Assembly: GCA_035772785.1 (NCBI GenBank)
Contig: JAOCPU010000003.1
Coordinates: 682,001-746,000 of the forward strand
Origin: Phlebiopsis flavidoalba
Taxonomy: Eukaryota > Basidiomycota > Agaricomycetes > Polyporales > Phanerochaetaceae
Reading direction: 5' to 3'
DNA length: 64,000 nt
Position numbers and translations under genes: made by a program. The number at the start of each line of letters is the position of its first letter. The first letter of the stretch is position 1. The notes below the pieces were generated by a model. The model worked only from the letters and a program-made list of their open reading frames with translations. It did no database searches and was not told the origin of the DNA. Positions 24,931-36,301 of the stretch are shown in pieces.

Positions 24931-26667
24931 CTACCGCAGACTATTAGCGCTACTGATTCGGTGATTCGTAGGCAAAGCACAAGGGACTCGTAAACAAAAT
25001 TGAGCGGTCATTGCATGGCCCGGAGCATCGCACAGCGGCGGGTAGTCTTGGACAATGCCTTGCGACACTAGGTGATTCAACTGGCACCGCGTAAGATAAG
25101 AATGATCGTCTCCAGTGCCGAAGGGTAGAGTACTCACCGCAAAGGCAAGATAACCGACTCTCACCAGCACGGTCCAGGTATCGCCGACAGAAGGGAAGAG
25201 TGACCAAAGTTTTTGTCAATACTTTTTTGAGGCAGTGATTTTTGCGTAGTTAGGGCGGAGGGGAACATGAGGGGCATTGAACTACTTTCGCGTAGTGGGA
25301 TACTTCGCCCTACGAGACAGAATTCAGCGACCATCGGTAACGAAAGGGGCACTTCAACTTACACTTTCAATCACCCTCCCACGACCAGTTTGAAACCGAA
25401 GGTCTCGATGGGCAAAGTACTCTCCCTCTTCCATCTTTGTTTGGTCGTTGTGTCTTCACGAGACAGACAGATTTCCCGCCATGTATCTGATAGGGGTTGA
25501 TAGAATGTCCGCTCAAGAAGTTCTCAATGGCCTTAAACTTGGTATAACATCAATATGAAAGCCAGACGAAACGCGAGAAGACGTTGGCTTGACTTACCGG
25601 GTATGAAATTTTTCCATTAATTTCTACCCTCATATGACTCCATGGTCTCCTGGGAATGGCACCTGCTATGGCCTCGCCCAATCGTGCATCGATACCTGCT
25701 TCCTGAAAGGGCGCGTTGTGAATTAAGATAACGAGATGCTACACTACAAAAGCAACGTACTCGAACACCAGTCTCTGTGGCTGCCCGGACGGCTTCGAGT
25801 AGCTTGTCGTATGTATGATCGAAGGTGAGGGTAAATGCAGAATCAAGGATTCGCCCTTTGACATGTACGCCAAAGTCCCCACCTTCATGACATCACCCTG
25901 TTTGAGGACTACTGTGGTGAGATATTGAGGAGCAAATCAACGCACGAGAACGTACTGTTCGTATCACCACCATTCGGCGAGTAGTGAGCCGCACAGTTGT
26001 TAACACTGAGGCCTGTCGGAAGCCAACACCGCTCTCGAGGCCGTCTCTCTTCGACCAGTGCTCTTGTGCCGTTCTCAATCGTTTCCGGGTGCGATGTCAA
26101 TCATGCTCATTCCGGCTTAATGACTTTCCGTGCGTATTGTCGTACTTGCCTATGAACCTCTGCGGCTTTTGCGAATGTTGTTTATACGTCTGCTCGGGGT
26201 CTTGCATGATCATGCGTTCATTGTATCGCTTTCTCTTCACTTGTGGTCCGCCAGGCATTACTGTAATGTTATGTCAAAAATTATGGATGATATGCAAGGC
26301 ATTCCGAGGACGTACTCATCCTTATACTCATGGAGTTCTCCTTCCGGGTAGTTCCCGTCAGGGAAACAGTTTTGACAAGCCCACTCGGGGAGGCTCAGAC
26401 TGCTGTTCAGCCTTAGCAGTTTTCTTCTTAGGCTTCTTCTTCTTCTTTTCTTCTTAGCATCCCCTGACAAAAACTCATTCATCAATCACTGGGTTTCAGT
26501 AAACCAAGTGATCGGGAGCGTACCAGTACCTGCCGTCTCAGGCACACCATCCTCCTCTCCTTCCTCTCCGTCCTCTTCAGCATCGACATGGCTCTGGGGC
26601 ACCTTTTCCTGTACATCACCGCTCACGCCATTCGATCCGTTTTCGAGGCGACTACTTCAGTGGCCAT
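24931..26667 (-). CDS. Methionine aminopeptidase 2 (frame-disrupted)
   Basis: Removes the N-terminal methionine from nascent proteins; a cytosolic two-metal enzyme. The start at 26667 gives [13 protein letters not shown], then an acidic segment ([20 protein letters not shown]), a Lys-rich tract near 26460-26405 and [18 protein letters not shown]. These are the classic acidic/basic N-terminal extension of type 2 enzymes. The catalytic part shows [14 protein letters not shown] near 26000-25955, [20 protein letters not shown] near 25880-25825, [15 protein letters not shown] near 25700, [15 protein letters not shown] (metal-ligand histidine) near 25510-25465, KMEEGEYFA near 25430, [15 protein letters not shown] near 25200-25155, [14 protein letters not shown] near 25065 and MTAQF near 25010. 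All family landmarks are present in order, but in changing frames. The stop position is approximate. It shares a 248-base divergent promoter with the RIB7-type gene. Confidence 0.88.
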
Positions 26668-26915
26668 GATGTAGGGATAGATCGAAAAGTAGAGGATGAG
26701 AAATTCTATGCAGACAACTTTCTGTTGGCCGCGCAAGACGCTCATTAGTGGGGGGTACCATCACGTGTACACCCGTCTCGTTTTGGCAGGCGTGAAGGAT
26801 GGCGGCAAGTCCGTGGCGGCCCACCACACTAGACTGAAGCGACCCGCATAAATACGTCGCATTCTTGGGCTGACACACTGGAATACAGGCCTACGTGACA
26901 GGGTCGCACATCGGC
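26668..26915. promoter_or_regulatory. Divergent promoter region, MetAP2 / RIB7-type reductase
   Basis: The two ATGs at 26667 (minus) and 26916 (plus) face away from each other across 248 bases, so both promoters must lie here or overlap the genes. No specific factor-binding motif was identified. Confidence 0.5.
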
Positions 26916-28057
26916 ATGTCTACTCTCGGAGACCAGAAACCCCCTCAGCTCTTGGTCGACTCCTTCTTCACGTCATCCGATGACCTGTCTGCAGTGTCTC
27001 TATACACTGTAGTGATGCTACAAGAGGATTCCTTACTCCCTTGTCTCCCGAAGCATAGCATAGAGCCATACGTCACACTCGCGACACGTGACGTTTGCTC
27101 AGTCTCTTGATGCAAAAATTGCAGGGAGCGGAGGCAAGCAGCTCATTCTGACGTGGGAAGGAAAGCATGGTCCATGACGCCCAGTTGGTAAAGCTAATGT
27201 ACACGGCAGTATGGGGCAAGCCAATCAAAGTATGATGCAAAGGTCAGGATGCGGACGATGCCACGATGTCCTCCTATCGATGGGTTTGGGATTGGGACTG
27301 CTCTTAACGATGATCCTCAGCCTGAACAGTAGGTCCCCATTTTTTGTCGCATTTGAACTGGCCTAAAGTTTGGTGGGCAGCCCGTCATGTACCCCCTCTC
27401 CCACCACACGGTCACCCATACAAACACCACATTCCACGACGCCATAATACTGGACACACATTACGCCTGTCGGTTCGACTGCAAACTTCTCAGAAACTAC
27501 AAGGCTGGCAGTGGACGCAGACCATGGATAATCAGTGCATGTCCAACCACGGATTTTGCCGAGCTGGAACAATAGGAGAACTGCACTAGAGGATGTCGGC
27601 GCAAGGGTCATTGAGGTAGAAACAGAGAACGGTGCGCCTTGACAATACATGTTCGCTATTGCTCTGATAATTCGCTCGGCTCGGTGTTTAGACAGCATCT
27701 CTATTCCTAAGCTACTGAAAGAATTACGCACGCTGGGAATAAGATCGCTCATGGTAGAAGGTGGGGCGACGCAGCATCATCCAATCCTTCATTGCCGAGA
27801 CAAGGAGTCCCACAAAATCGGTGGACACTGTGATTGTCACGTTGCACTACATTAGTTGGCGATGATGGGGTGGGATTATGGTGTCAATATTTCCGGCACA
27901 TCGGTGAGTCTACTGCCTTTATGAGTGAAGTACTGTCTATGACACTTATACACAAACAGGTCAATATCATTACCAATCTATGCAACAGCATTCAATCCCG
28001 GGCACGTATTTGGATGCGCTGACGTTGTCCTTTTCCTTGAAAATTCATCGGCGGTAG
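26916..28057 (+). CDS. RIB7: 2,5-diamino-6-ribosylamino-pyrimidinone 5'-phosphate reductase (riboflavin biosynthesis)
   Basis: NADPH-dependent reductase acting early in fungal riboflavin synthesis. The start at 26916 gives MSTLGDQKPPQLLVDSFFT. The family's first strand region reads YVTLTYAQSLDAKIAG across a frame shift, followed in frame by QSLDAKIAGSGGKQLIL near 27097-27147. MRTMHDAILIGIGTALNDDP-like sequence follows near 27250-27320, readable only by removing single inserted bases. Next are GSGRRPWIISACPTTDFAEL (27505-27565), VGARVIEVETENG (27600-27635), SIPKLLKELRTLGIRSLMVE near 27694-27755 with the following GGAT, VDTVIVTVAP, VGDDGVGYGVNI and a C-terminal VFGCADVVLFLENSSA. Length and order match Rib7/RibD-C reductases. 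This gene gives the clearest evidence for indel noise in the window: single-base insertions separate otherwise perfect family blocks. Confidence 0.87.
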
Positions 28058-28796
28058 ACACCATGAATCTGTCGTACCTTGGCGTAGTGAAAAGTAGAGG
28101 ATTGTAGTAACAGTAGCGGACGACGTTTGCCCATTAATATGAGTACGCTACTGCCGTCACTAGTATCAGGTGCCGCAACTAGAGTCTGCCCCTCACGAAG
28201 CTCAACGCACAGCGTCGCCTGGCCCCAGTTGCTTTTTCAATTATAGATTTTACGGTAGAGGCGCCATGCCCTGTCACGTGGCACATGCTGTCGATATATT
28301 TAATTTTCTGTGACCCGGCCACGATGTAAATTCAAGACATGCTCGCGGCCGCCCTTCAACGTTAAACATCGCGGACGGTTATACAAACGATCCGTAAACC
28401 TGAAGGGAGACTGGAGTAAAAAGGACGTAGCGAGCGGGTAACCCCGCACGCGGATTAGATGCTTTTGTTTTTAAATGGACAACGTCCGTGCCACAAGAAA
28501 AAGGTCGACGTTAGTGTTGAAATTATCACCTTGGATTTACGCCGCATAATCTTAAATAGTATCAGGCTGAGCCTGAGGCCTGAGCTACTGGCCTGTCGGG
28601 CACAGTCAACAACCATGTTGTATGTACACAAAGACAGATAATGACAAAACTAAGAGACTGCGGAAACAATCTAATATTGAATTTTCTCATTTTCGAAGAT
28701 GAAGTTTCACAGAGAAGACCAAGACGGAGCAATCCCCATTACTTTGCCCTTGTAGCACACAGTCCAAGAGAGAGGTCGAGGGTTTTTCAGCGAGCG
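28058..28796. other. Convergent intergenic region between RIB7-type gene and NBR1-like gene
   Basis: About 740 bases between two 3' ends. Short open frames occur at 28459-28844, but none has a recognisable signature. It includes AT-rich stretches suited to polyadenylation. No repeat or RNA gene was seen. Confidence 0.45.
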
Positions 28797-31700
28797 CTAT
28801 TCACAGCTCGCCCTCTCGAAGAAGAGGTATCGTACAAAGACTAATTTTCCCACCGACAACCTCTGTTCACGCTGAGGCTCGGTAGGGGAGACTACAACTT
28901 CGCGGCTATCTTGGAAGATGTCTTCTTCGTCTACGTCATCGACAAGCCGTCTACATGTCCTCGATGGAAGGAGATGGACGGGGCGTCCACAAGGGATACT
29001 TAGACGAGTCGACGTGAACCGTGTCTCTCTCTGATATTTCCGAGTGTGCCGGTGACACAGTGTGTGCATGAATAGTGGCTAGCGTTCGTTCTATTGGAGT
29101 TGAGGACGGAGTAGTGGGTGGCCAGGGAGTTACGGCCCTGACGTATGGTCGGGACAGCTCCCCAAGCGTGCGCGAGTTTTCAGTATCAGCCGAAGTGTAC
29201 GCAGCGGCACTGATATGAGCAATGACGGCTAATACGAAGGCATGCCAAAGATTTCAATCGCTGTACGTCTATGGTCTTGCGTTGGAACGGACCCCCGCTC
29301 AGCAAAACTCGGGTAGTGGGGGGTCAACGTGCCATACACTAGGTTGCCGAAGAACTTGCCCGCTTACCAGGTCGTGCAGGACGCCAGAGTAGCTCGATAG
29401 TATTTTGCCACATGGGACGTCAGGAGGCTCGTGAAGGCCGCGTTAAAGCTGCGTCGATCTGAGGCAATAATTAGATGGACGACATTTACCAGTTCATTAT
29501 CCCCGCTAATGCGCTTCAACGTCCGCACCTCTGGCGGAGAACGCAAGGAGCAAGGTAGTGAGACGAAGTGCAAATGCGGTGAGCCTTCCGCCGGCAGACA
29601 GACTGGTCACCCAGGTCCAAATATCTCCCAAGGTTGTCTCCTCTGGCCAGGCGGACGACGTCGCCATCGTTGTGCATCTTCCAAGAACTATGACAACACT
29701 CGGCGCCAGGAGGGAAGATCTGACCATCGCTGAATATTGTTGTCAGAAAATTGAAACGTTGACTCGGCCCAATGCGCCAGCGACGACGATCTGTGTGGAA
29801 GTGGGACAACGCGGGGGTACAGCAAAGGGTCTAACTGCCAGGCAACGCGGTTCAACAGCTATCGCGGAGGTTGTGCTCCGAACCGTCACACGAGAAACGC
29901 ATCAACATCTCAAGCAGGAGCAGGCCGAGAGAGGAGTGCCTGATCGCCCGCAAAGCGGTAGATATACAATCACAGCAGCGGTGCGGTATTCCTGTGTAGA
30001 GGTCTGGGTCTCTTGCGTCCTCCATTGTCATCCCGCCGGGCATCGTCACAGGTGCAAAGCAGCAACTTCGGCGGTGGCGGCAGCGGTAGATTCCGAGGGC
30101 TGAAGGAGGTGGCGGAACATACCAGTGAGCTCAGGCCAGAGCTCGCGCCACTCCTGTTCACCTACGGGGCTCGAGACGGGGAGCTGGCTGGATAAGGAGC
30201 GATTGCGGGGAGTACTGCTTTCGCGAAGGAAGGAGTGGTCAATCCTTGCAGCGATGAGGGGACAGTTTGAGCTATGCAACAGTCGACTGCGCTGTAGCCG
30301 ACCTGCTCATCGAGATCAATGAGGACCTGAGCGGGGAGTTGATCGTGGGAGGGGAACAGGCGATGCAGCACATTCAGGAGTGACAATGATTGAGGAAGGG
30401 ACAAGTCTCAATCACAACACCGCGTTCGACCGTCCTCACGAGTGGGATCGTGTGCACACACAGGGGGGCGCGTTTCGCAGGCGAGCGAGCGGGAACAATC
30501 AACAATCGGCACAGCGTGCTCTGAGAGAAAGAAGGAGGGCTAGGGGAGAAGTCATCGAGGGCGGAAGAAGGAGCACTCGAACGCCGAACGTCGCCGTTCG
30601 GCCTTTTGAATAGAGGAGCTCGTCTCTTCCGAAACCATCCTAGGGACACAACCATGCGGGGACCGGGAGGAGTCATGTTCCATCGCCAAGACTCGGGAGG
30701 GGTCCAGGAAGCGGGAACCAGGATTCACTAGGAATCATTGGCGGCGACGAGGGAAGAGCAGCACCACTCTACAGACGGAGATGAGGATGGAGAAGGTCCT
30801 AGTGTAAAGTGCACCCGGCAGGCCGGCTGCCATGTCGCCCGCACAAGAGCCAGGCACGGGCATGGGGGGGTTCTCTAGGGACAGGCTCCGGGAGGCGACA
30901 TTTGATCCTTGCAGGCTCTTCAACGACGGGTATAAGCGTTTCGGGGACTTTCAGCTTGACGAGGAGGGTGCGTCACGGGGTGAACTGAGATTGGCGTAGC
31001 CTCACAGTCTTGACACAAGTCATAGTCGGGGCAATCTTCATGAAGACACTGAATACCGAAATTAGTACAGTAGATAGAGGCGCGTGACTGTTTGGTAGCA
31101 TACCTTGTACCTGGTACCACAAATGGTATTGCGTTGCACTCATTGCATCTGGGCGCTGTGAACAACATGCGAGCGGAGGATGTCACGGAGCTGTGAAGAG
31201 AAGGGGTCAGGGAGCGTAATATGGGTAGCGGATGGATACTTACAACAAGACTGTGAGGCTCCGTGACCCTCACGAATCCGTGTCCAGGATGGTGTTCGGG
31301 GGGGGTGATCGCAAAGCAGGCCTCGCAAGTGTCGAAGTCCGGGCAGTTGAGGCATTTCTAAGTCAAAGATCAGACCAGTGTCAACGCTGAAATGTTTAGG
31401 AATACTCACATATCTGCTCCCGCGGATTGTCGAATCGCATAAGTTGCATAACTGCGTTGTGGACTACTGGAGGTTCAGGTACCTGCCTCTGTTCTGGCTG
31501 GCTAGAAACCGGATTTTCTCTCGGGCTCCTCACTGAGTACGGTATGGACGATGACCTCGCCTGGCTTTGTGATTTCATAGAATTGATGCCTAGAGCTATG
31601 GTTGCGCTTGGCGCCCTGGTCAACGCAATCACCACACAGGTCGTAGTTGACGCAGTCGAGGCACTTGTGACGGACGCCGATGATGACGTCTTCACATTGG

Positions 31701-34700
31701 TTGCAGACTATGTTCGCATGGATGACTGGCCCGTCGTTGGCGATTCATGCGAGCACGGATGGCGTTGAAGCCTGCACGTTCGCGCTGAGACGTGATAGGG
31801 AAGAACGGGTGGGAGAGGTCGTGACTGAGACGCTCTCTCCGGGTCGGCGAGGCAGGTAGAGCAGAAATCGTTAGTCATCGCAGGAGAGGCAGCGATGACG
31901 AACACCTTCGATGCGTTGTTTGCAGCCATCACAGGAGGCAAGATGAACTGGTGCCCGTGGGGCGGTGGCCAAGACTTGAACTGCTGCACCGCGGAACGCT
32001 TCGTGGTCCCACGGAATACTCGATTGGGAAGAAGTGGTGGCCATTCTCGTGCTCGGATCGGATGGCGGTGGAGGAACCCCCACACTCCTCGCAAAGGTCG
32101 AAGTCTGGACACTCGATTGCATTTGTGACGCACGCCGCGCACTGCGCGTGTCGCACCGTCACAAGTTATGGCATAATGCTCCACGCCGTTACGGTCGGAT
32201 TGTACTTGCCCTCGAAGACCGTGTTAGCCCGGAATGTCGATCGGAAACAAGCCGTGCTTGACATTGTGGCCACGACGAACCTGGGGGTTGTTGAGACAAC
32301 TGGAGCTTCCAAAGGTCGAAGTTAGTGCAGTCGAGACATTTGTGGCGGACTACGACGACAAACTTCGCCGCAGCCATCGCCCGCAGACCACATGATGTTC
32401 GAATGGACTGCCCCGGGGACAAACTGGCTGGTTCACAGGTGAAGCAGGCAGAGAAGGAGACCGCGCTCGTGCGATTGGAGAGTGTACCCCGAACTTGCAC
32501 AGATGACGAAGGCTTGGGTATCATGCTGCGCGCCTGGGCCAGGGCTACCAAAACGACGCTGTGAAAAGAATATGGAGTAATTAGGATTAATCCAGCGAAC
32601 CAGAACCTGAAAGGGGAGCCCACCTTCTGAGACAACGTTAGCGAGGGTATAGCCATGTGTGCCAGGCCAAGCTCGGCTTTTCAAGGTGACTAGGTCGCTT
32701 GACCGATACTGAATAGGGAGCGGTTGATGAATTCTGCACTTCGCCGGGAGAGCAAGGATGGTCTCCAGAAGAGACTTGTACGGGCTCGTCTGGTACTATC
32801 GGGGCCGGAGTAGGTAGGTGGGAAACAGCGAACTCGATGTGTAGGCTGGGCAATACAGGGACTAACGGCTCTGGCATCGTCACTGGCAGACTGGGCACAA
32901 ATCCAGGTGGGAAGAGTGAAGGAGAGAGGGGGGGTGGCAACGCATGTCACCCCAGCTTGGAATACTACTCTCCGCTGCGGTCTGCGCAGCCACTGGCGCT
33001 TCTGATCAAGTGTTCAGATCTGAGCCGCCTGTCGCTGACCGCGTACTCGAAGTCGCAGCGAAGATCAGCCAGAGCCATTCTGGACGTCGTCAATTTGTCG
33101 CTTTCAGCTTGGTCGCACTCGACTGACCATCCGCAGTTGTGCTCAACCGCAAGTGCAGGGAAGGGAGCGATTATTTTCTCTTTTCCCTTCTTCCCGGGAC
33201 CTGAAAGCCCACACGAGCTAGGGTGAGTAGCATCGGACCGGGGACACAGTGCGATATGACAAACGTTGATGGAGATAGCATGCAGGACGCGGACTTGCAA
33301 CAGACCGTGGAGTTGGGTTTGCGAACCGCTCCCAGAAGGCTTCCGAGCCCTCAGGAGACGGTGGTCGGCGCCCAACTATGACCAAGCTCGGGTGAGCCAA
33401 CGTAGACAACTGGCGGATTGCGGGGCTGCAGAATTTGTCATGGAACCCTGCACAGCTGGGGCAGGACATGGCGGCAGCGGGCGACGCACGGTCAACCTCG
33501 ACAACATGTCGAGACGAACTCGATCCCGGTCTTCGGGCACTTCCTGGCTATCTTCGGCCAGTCGCCTCGGCGGAGGGCTGGACCACGTATTCTCCTCATC
33601 GCTCGATGAAATCCTCTTGATATTCATCGGACTGAACATCTTCTTCAGGCTGCGATGCGCAGAAGTTGCTGCTGCGACGAAGAAGCTCTAACCCTAGATG
33701 AACGGTGCGTTGGCTGGCCTCGTCAAACGCGCTCGCGATGTCGCTGACGGGAGATGGAGGAGCCATGGGAGTTGAAGCGGTATCAGCACCGGCAGTGCTA
33801 TCGGGTCTCGAGGAGGCGACTCTACAGCGTCGTTGAGGCGTGTAAGCATACGGCTACGCCCAGTAGGTATCGCGTTGACCGATGTCTACCAAATCGTGGG
33901 TAGTGCCCGCTTCGCTCGCGGGCCGAGTGCCGCCGTACGGTCGAACGTTTAGATGAATGGCTGTTTGGGCGGTGCTCTCTGCGACGCGGTGTTGTCCGCT
34001 GGCGGGTGAAAGAGTCTAGGGATATCATCCATTTGACTGCTGCCTCAGTGCAGCCTCAGGGAGCGCTCCTTCATGCCGCCCAGGCGGAATAGTGCTTCCT
34101 TCAGCGTATACTCTGATCCCGCATACGCACAATAGTCTCCTGAAGACGCGCCATCCGATCCGAGGTGCCGTGAGAGAAGGTGATGACTCGGCGCGAGCCT
34201 CGGTGCGCTGGGACACAGTCTGCAGGCTCCGCATGATCTGGGACAGACGAGTGGCGCTGGACACCATAGGTAGCCTGTTGGCAAGGCGAGGAGTGGCTTC
34301 GAGGATTTCTGTGTGAGCATCCGACATCTCGTCATCTGTCCGGGATGGTCAACTTGATGTGAGGACGGAAAGCGCTCATGCTCACCATACTCATCGTCCG
34401 TAACGCGTATCGTGACCGTACTTGCTAGAGAGTTCCTGTTGGAAGCGTTCACCGCCTGCGAACCTGATACGTTCACGAATCGGGTCGAGCATGAATCCGC
34501 GGCTGCTATCGGTGGGGCTGAGGCCACCATCTTCAAGGCGGATACTAGGGAGTTCGGCGTTAGCAGCCGGTTCAGGCGTCTGCGAGACGTCACTAAGAAC
34601 AAACAGAAGCTGGGCGGGATCCTTGGGTGTTGGCTGCAATTGTTTGGGAGTTGGGCACCGCTCCTGAAGCCTTGTGGGGAGTCTCGTCGAGGACTATGAA

Positions 34701-35042
34701 CTTGAGAAGCGAGCCAGGCCAGAACCGGCCTTTGTATTGCTCGACATGCTTATCATAGTCTTCGGCAGTGTGCACCTCGCGTCCTATCAGGATAGACTGC
34801 CCGGGAGCCTTCGGGTTTGGCGAGAATATGAGCTGAAAGAAGAAATACGCATTCGCCAGAGGAAAGACTTTGTATATCTAGGCGGAGCGTCGCTGAGCGG
34901 GGTCAGCGAGAGAGTGGCGAAGCTGTACACACGGCGACGCGACTCACCTGGCTAGTAAGTTGCTGGAACGAAAGGGAAAGTATCGTCTTGGAAACGTGAA
35001 CTTTCGTGTTTCCGAGCGATACGTCGCCTTGACCGTAAACAT
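28797..35042 (-). CDS. NBR1-like selective-autophagy receptor: PB1, multiple ZZ fingers, FW/Ig domain
   Basis: The start at 35042 gives MFTVKATYRSETRKFTFP, the first strand of a PB1 domain. PB1 continues with HTAEDYDKHVEQYKGRFWPG and LLKFIVLDETP near 34770-34690. After a long Ser/Pro-rich linker come ZZ-type zinc-finger pieces: VRHKCLDCTNFDL near 32335; CDG..VRGVRHKC with ECPDFDLCEECGG near 32150-32070; CDGCKQRIEGVRHRCLSC near 31955; a clean VCNQCEDVIIGVRHKCLDC plus VNYDLCGDCVDQG near 31715-31615; CLNCPDFDTCEACFA near 31360-31310; and CNECNAIPF with EDCPDYDLCQDCEAT near 31145-31000. An NBR1-type FW/Ig domain follows: FSDGQIFPPGAE and KMHNDGDV near 29730-29655, then PDVP..KYYRA.WRLHD-like sequence near 29430-29365 and FFGNLVYG near 29350. 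The tail is acidic and Ser-rich. The family links cargo to Atg8 and, in fission yeast, carries hydrolases to the vacuole. No UBA domain was recognised. Frames break often. Confidence 0.85.
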
Positions 35043-36301
35043 GGTCGCACACCCAGAGGGACCCAAGGAGGGGTGCGGGGAAAGAGGTAATGATGAGGTT
35101 GCGCGCCTGCCGTCTCCGCGCGGCTTAATAGGTGCACGGGTATTTCCATATTGGACTGCGCTGCACGTGATGTGTCCTAGGATTCGGCGTCCATGAGAGA
35201 TGATGGAATCCGTCTGGACTCTGGTTTGTGAGCCGCCGCAGTCCTTGATTGACAGACTCAGTTCAATGCAGCACTCTGCTCGTATCTGTGGACGTCCGAG
35301 TCGATTCCTAGTCGCATTCAGGCCCGGGGTTCGACGAACACTTAATAGCCAGATTCTCAATCGTTTGATCATCTTGGGAGCTTTCAGGTCTCACTACTGT
35401 TCAATTGACCTACACTTCAATTCGACCTAAGCGAGAACATCGCCCTATGAATCGCTTGTATCGTCCGATATAAAATCTAGAGACCGTATGGTTCGGATCC
35501 TGCCTCCCACCCACCTCCCTCTCTCCACCCCTGATGAACTCATCTGGTGTGGTTATGTATACTTATGGAAGTCCGTGATACGTTTACGAGATGTCAATTC
35601 TACCACATGTGATGTAATGAAACTCTATATGTGGATTTTATTCGTACTGGCGACTATATCTTATTTTCCACCAGAGTGTTTTGGCGGCAAATAAACCCAC
35701 CTAAAAGACCCCTGTGCTGCTAGCCGACGTGAGTCATCTTATTTTGCGACTAAGATCATGTCCTTGAGCTCGAGTCTGAGTGTCATGGACCGTCCGGTGC
35801 AACCCTGGGGCTGGTGTAGTAGTGATGGAAACCACCACATTTTATTTTGGCTTCTACGTATGTGTCTGTCAGGTCTTCATAACATAAGGGGTCTCGGTAA
35901 GGTGGGGACAACAACTACTGCAGAAAACGCAATCCTAGGGCATAGACAACCCGTTTCAATTTGATCGTAGATGGTGCATGTCCCATGTGGATCGAAGCGA
36001 AGGACTTAGATGGTGCATGTCCAGTGGATCGAAGCGAAGGAGGACTTATTTAAGCTACCTAACTTCCCGTACGCGCTCGGACTCTGGTCAAGGTGTAATA
36101 CTCAGCGCATTATAACCCCTAAAAGATCACTCGACTTGTGAAGTCGATGTAGAAGAGTGTGCGTAGCCGGAGTGAATAACTGCAAAGAAAGTATCTCTCC
36201 GGCCCGGGCAATCGTGAAAGCACCATGTTATGATTCCCACGCTATGTGGGCGCCGCTCGAAGCGCCGGTGCTCAATCTCAATCTCCAACCGCCATTGCAC
36301 C
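35043..36301. promoter_or_regulatory. Divergent region between NBR1-like gene and NOSIP gene
   Basis: About 1.26 kb separates two divergent starts. No protein family was recognised; the 68-codon plus frames at 35488-35694 and 35758-35964 lack known motifs. It contains the 40-base tandem duplication annotated separately and presumably both promoters. Confidence 0.4.
35969..36047. repeat. Imperfect tandem duplication, two units of 39-40 bases
   Basis: Unit 1 (35969-36007) and unit 2 (36008-36047) share the order AGATGGTGCATGTCC, then GTGGATCGAAGCGAAGGA, then GACTT, with a few inserted or deleted bases between them. The units are directly adjacent and lie about 255-333 bases upstream of the NOSIP start. 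Confidence 0.85.

Noticed and set aside
24463..24993. 176-codon plus-strand ORF
   Set aside because: It overlaps the antisense of MetAP2's 3' end and has no recognisable motif or neighbouring exon.
29558..30103. 181-codon plus-strand ORF
   Set aside because: It is antisense to the FW-domain region of the NBR1-like gene.
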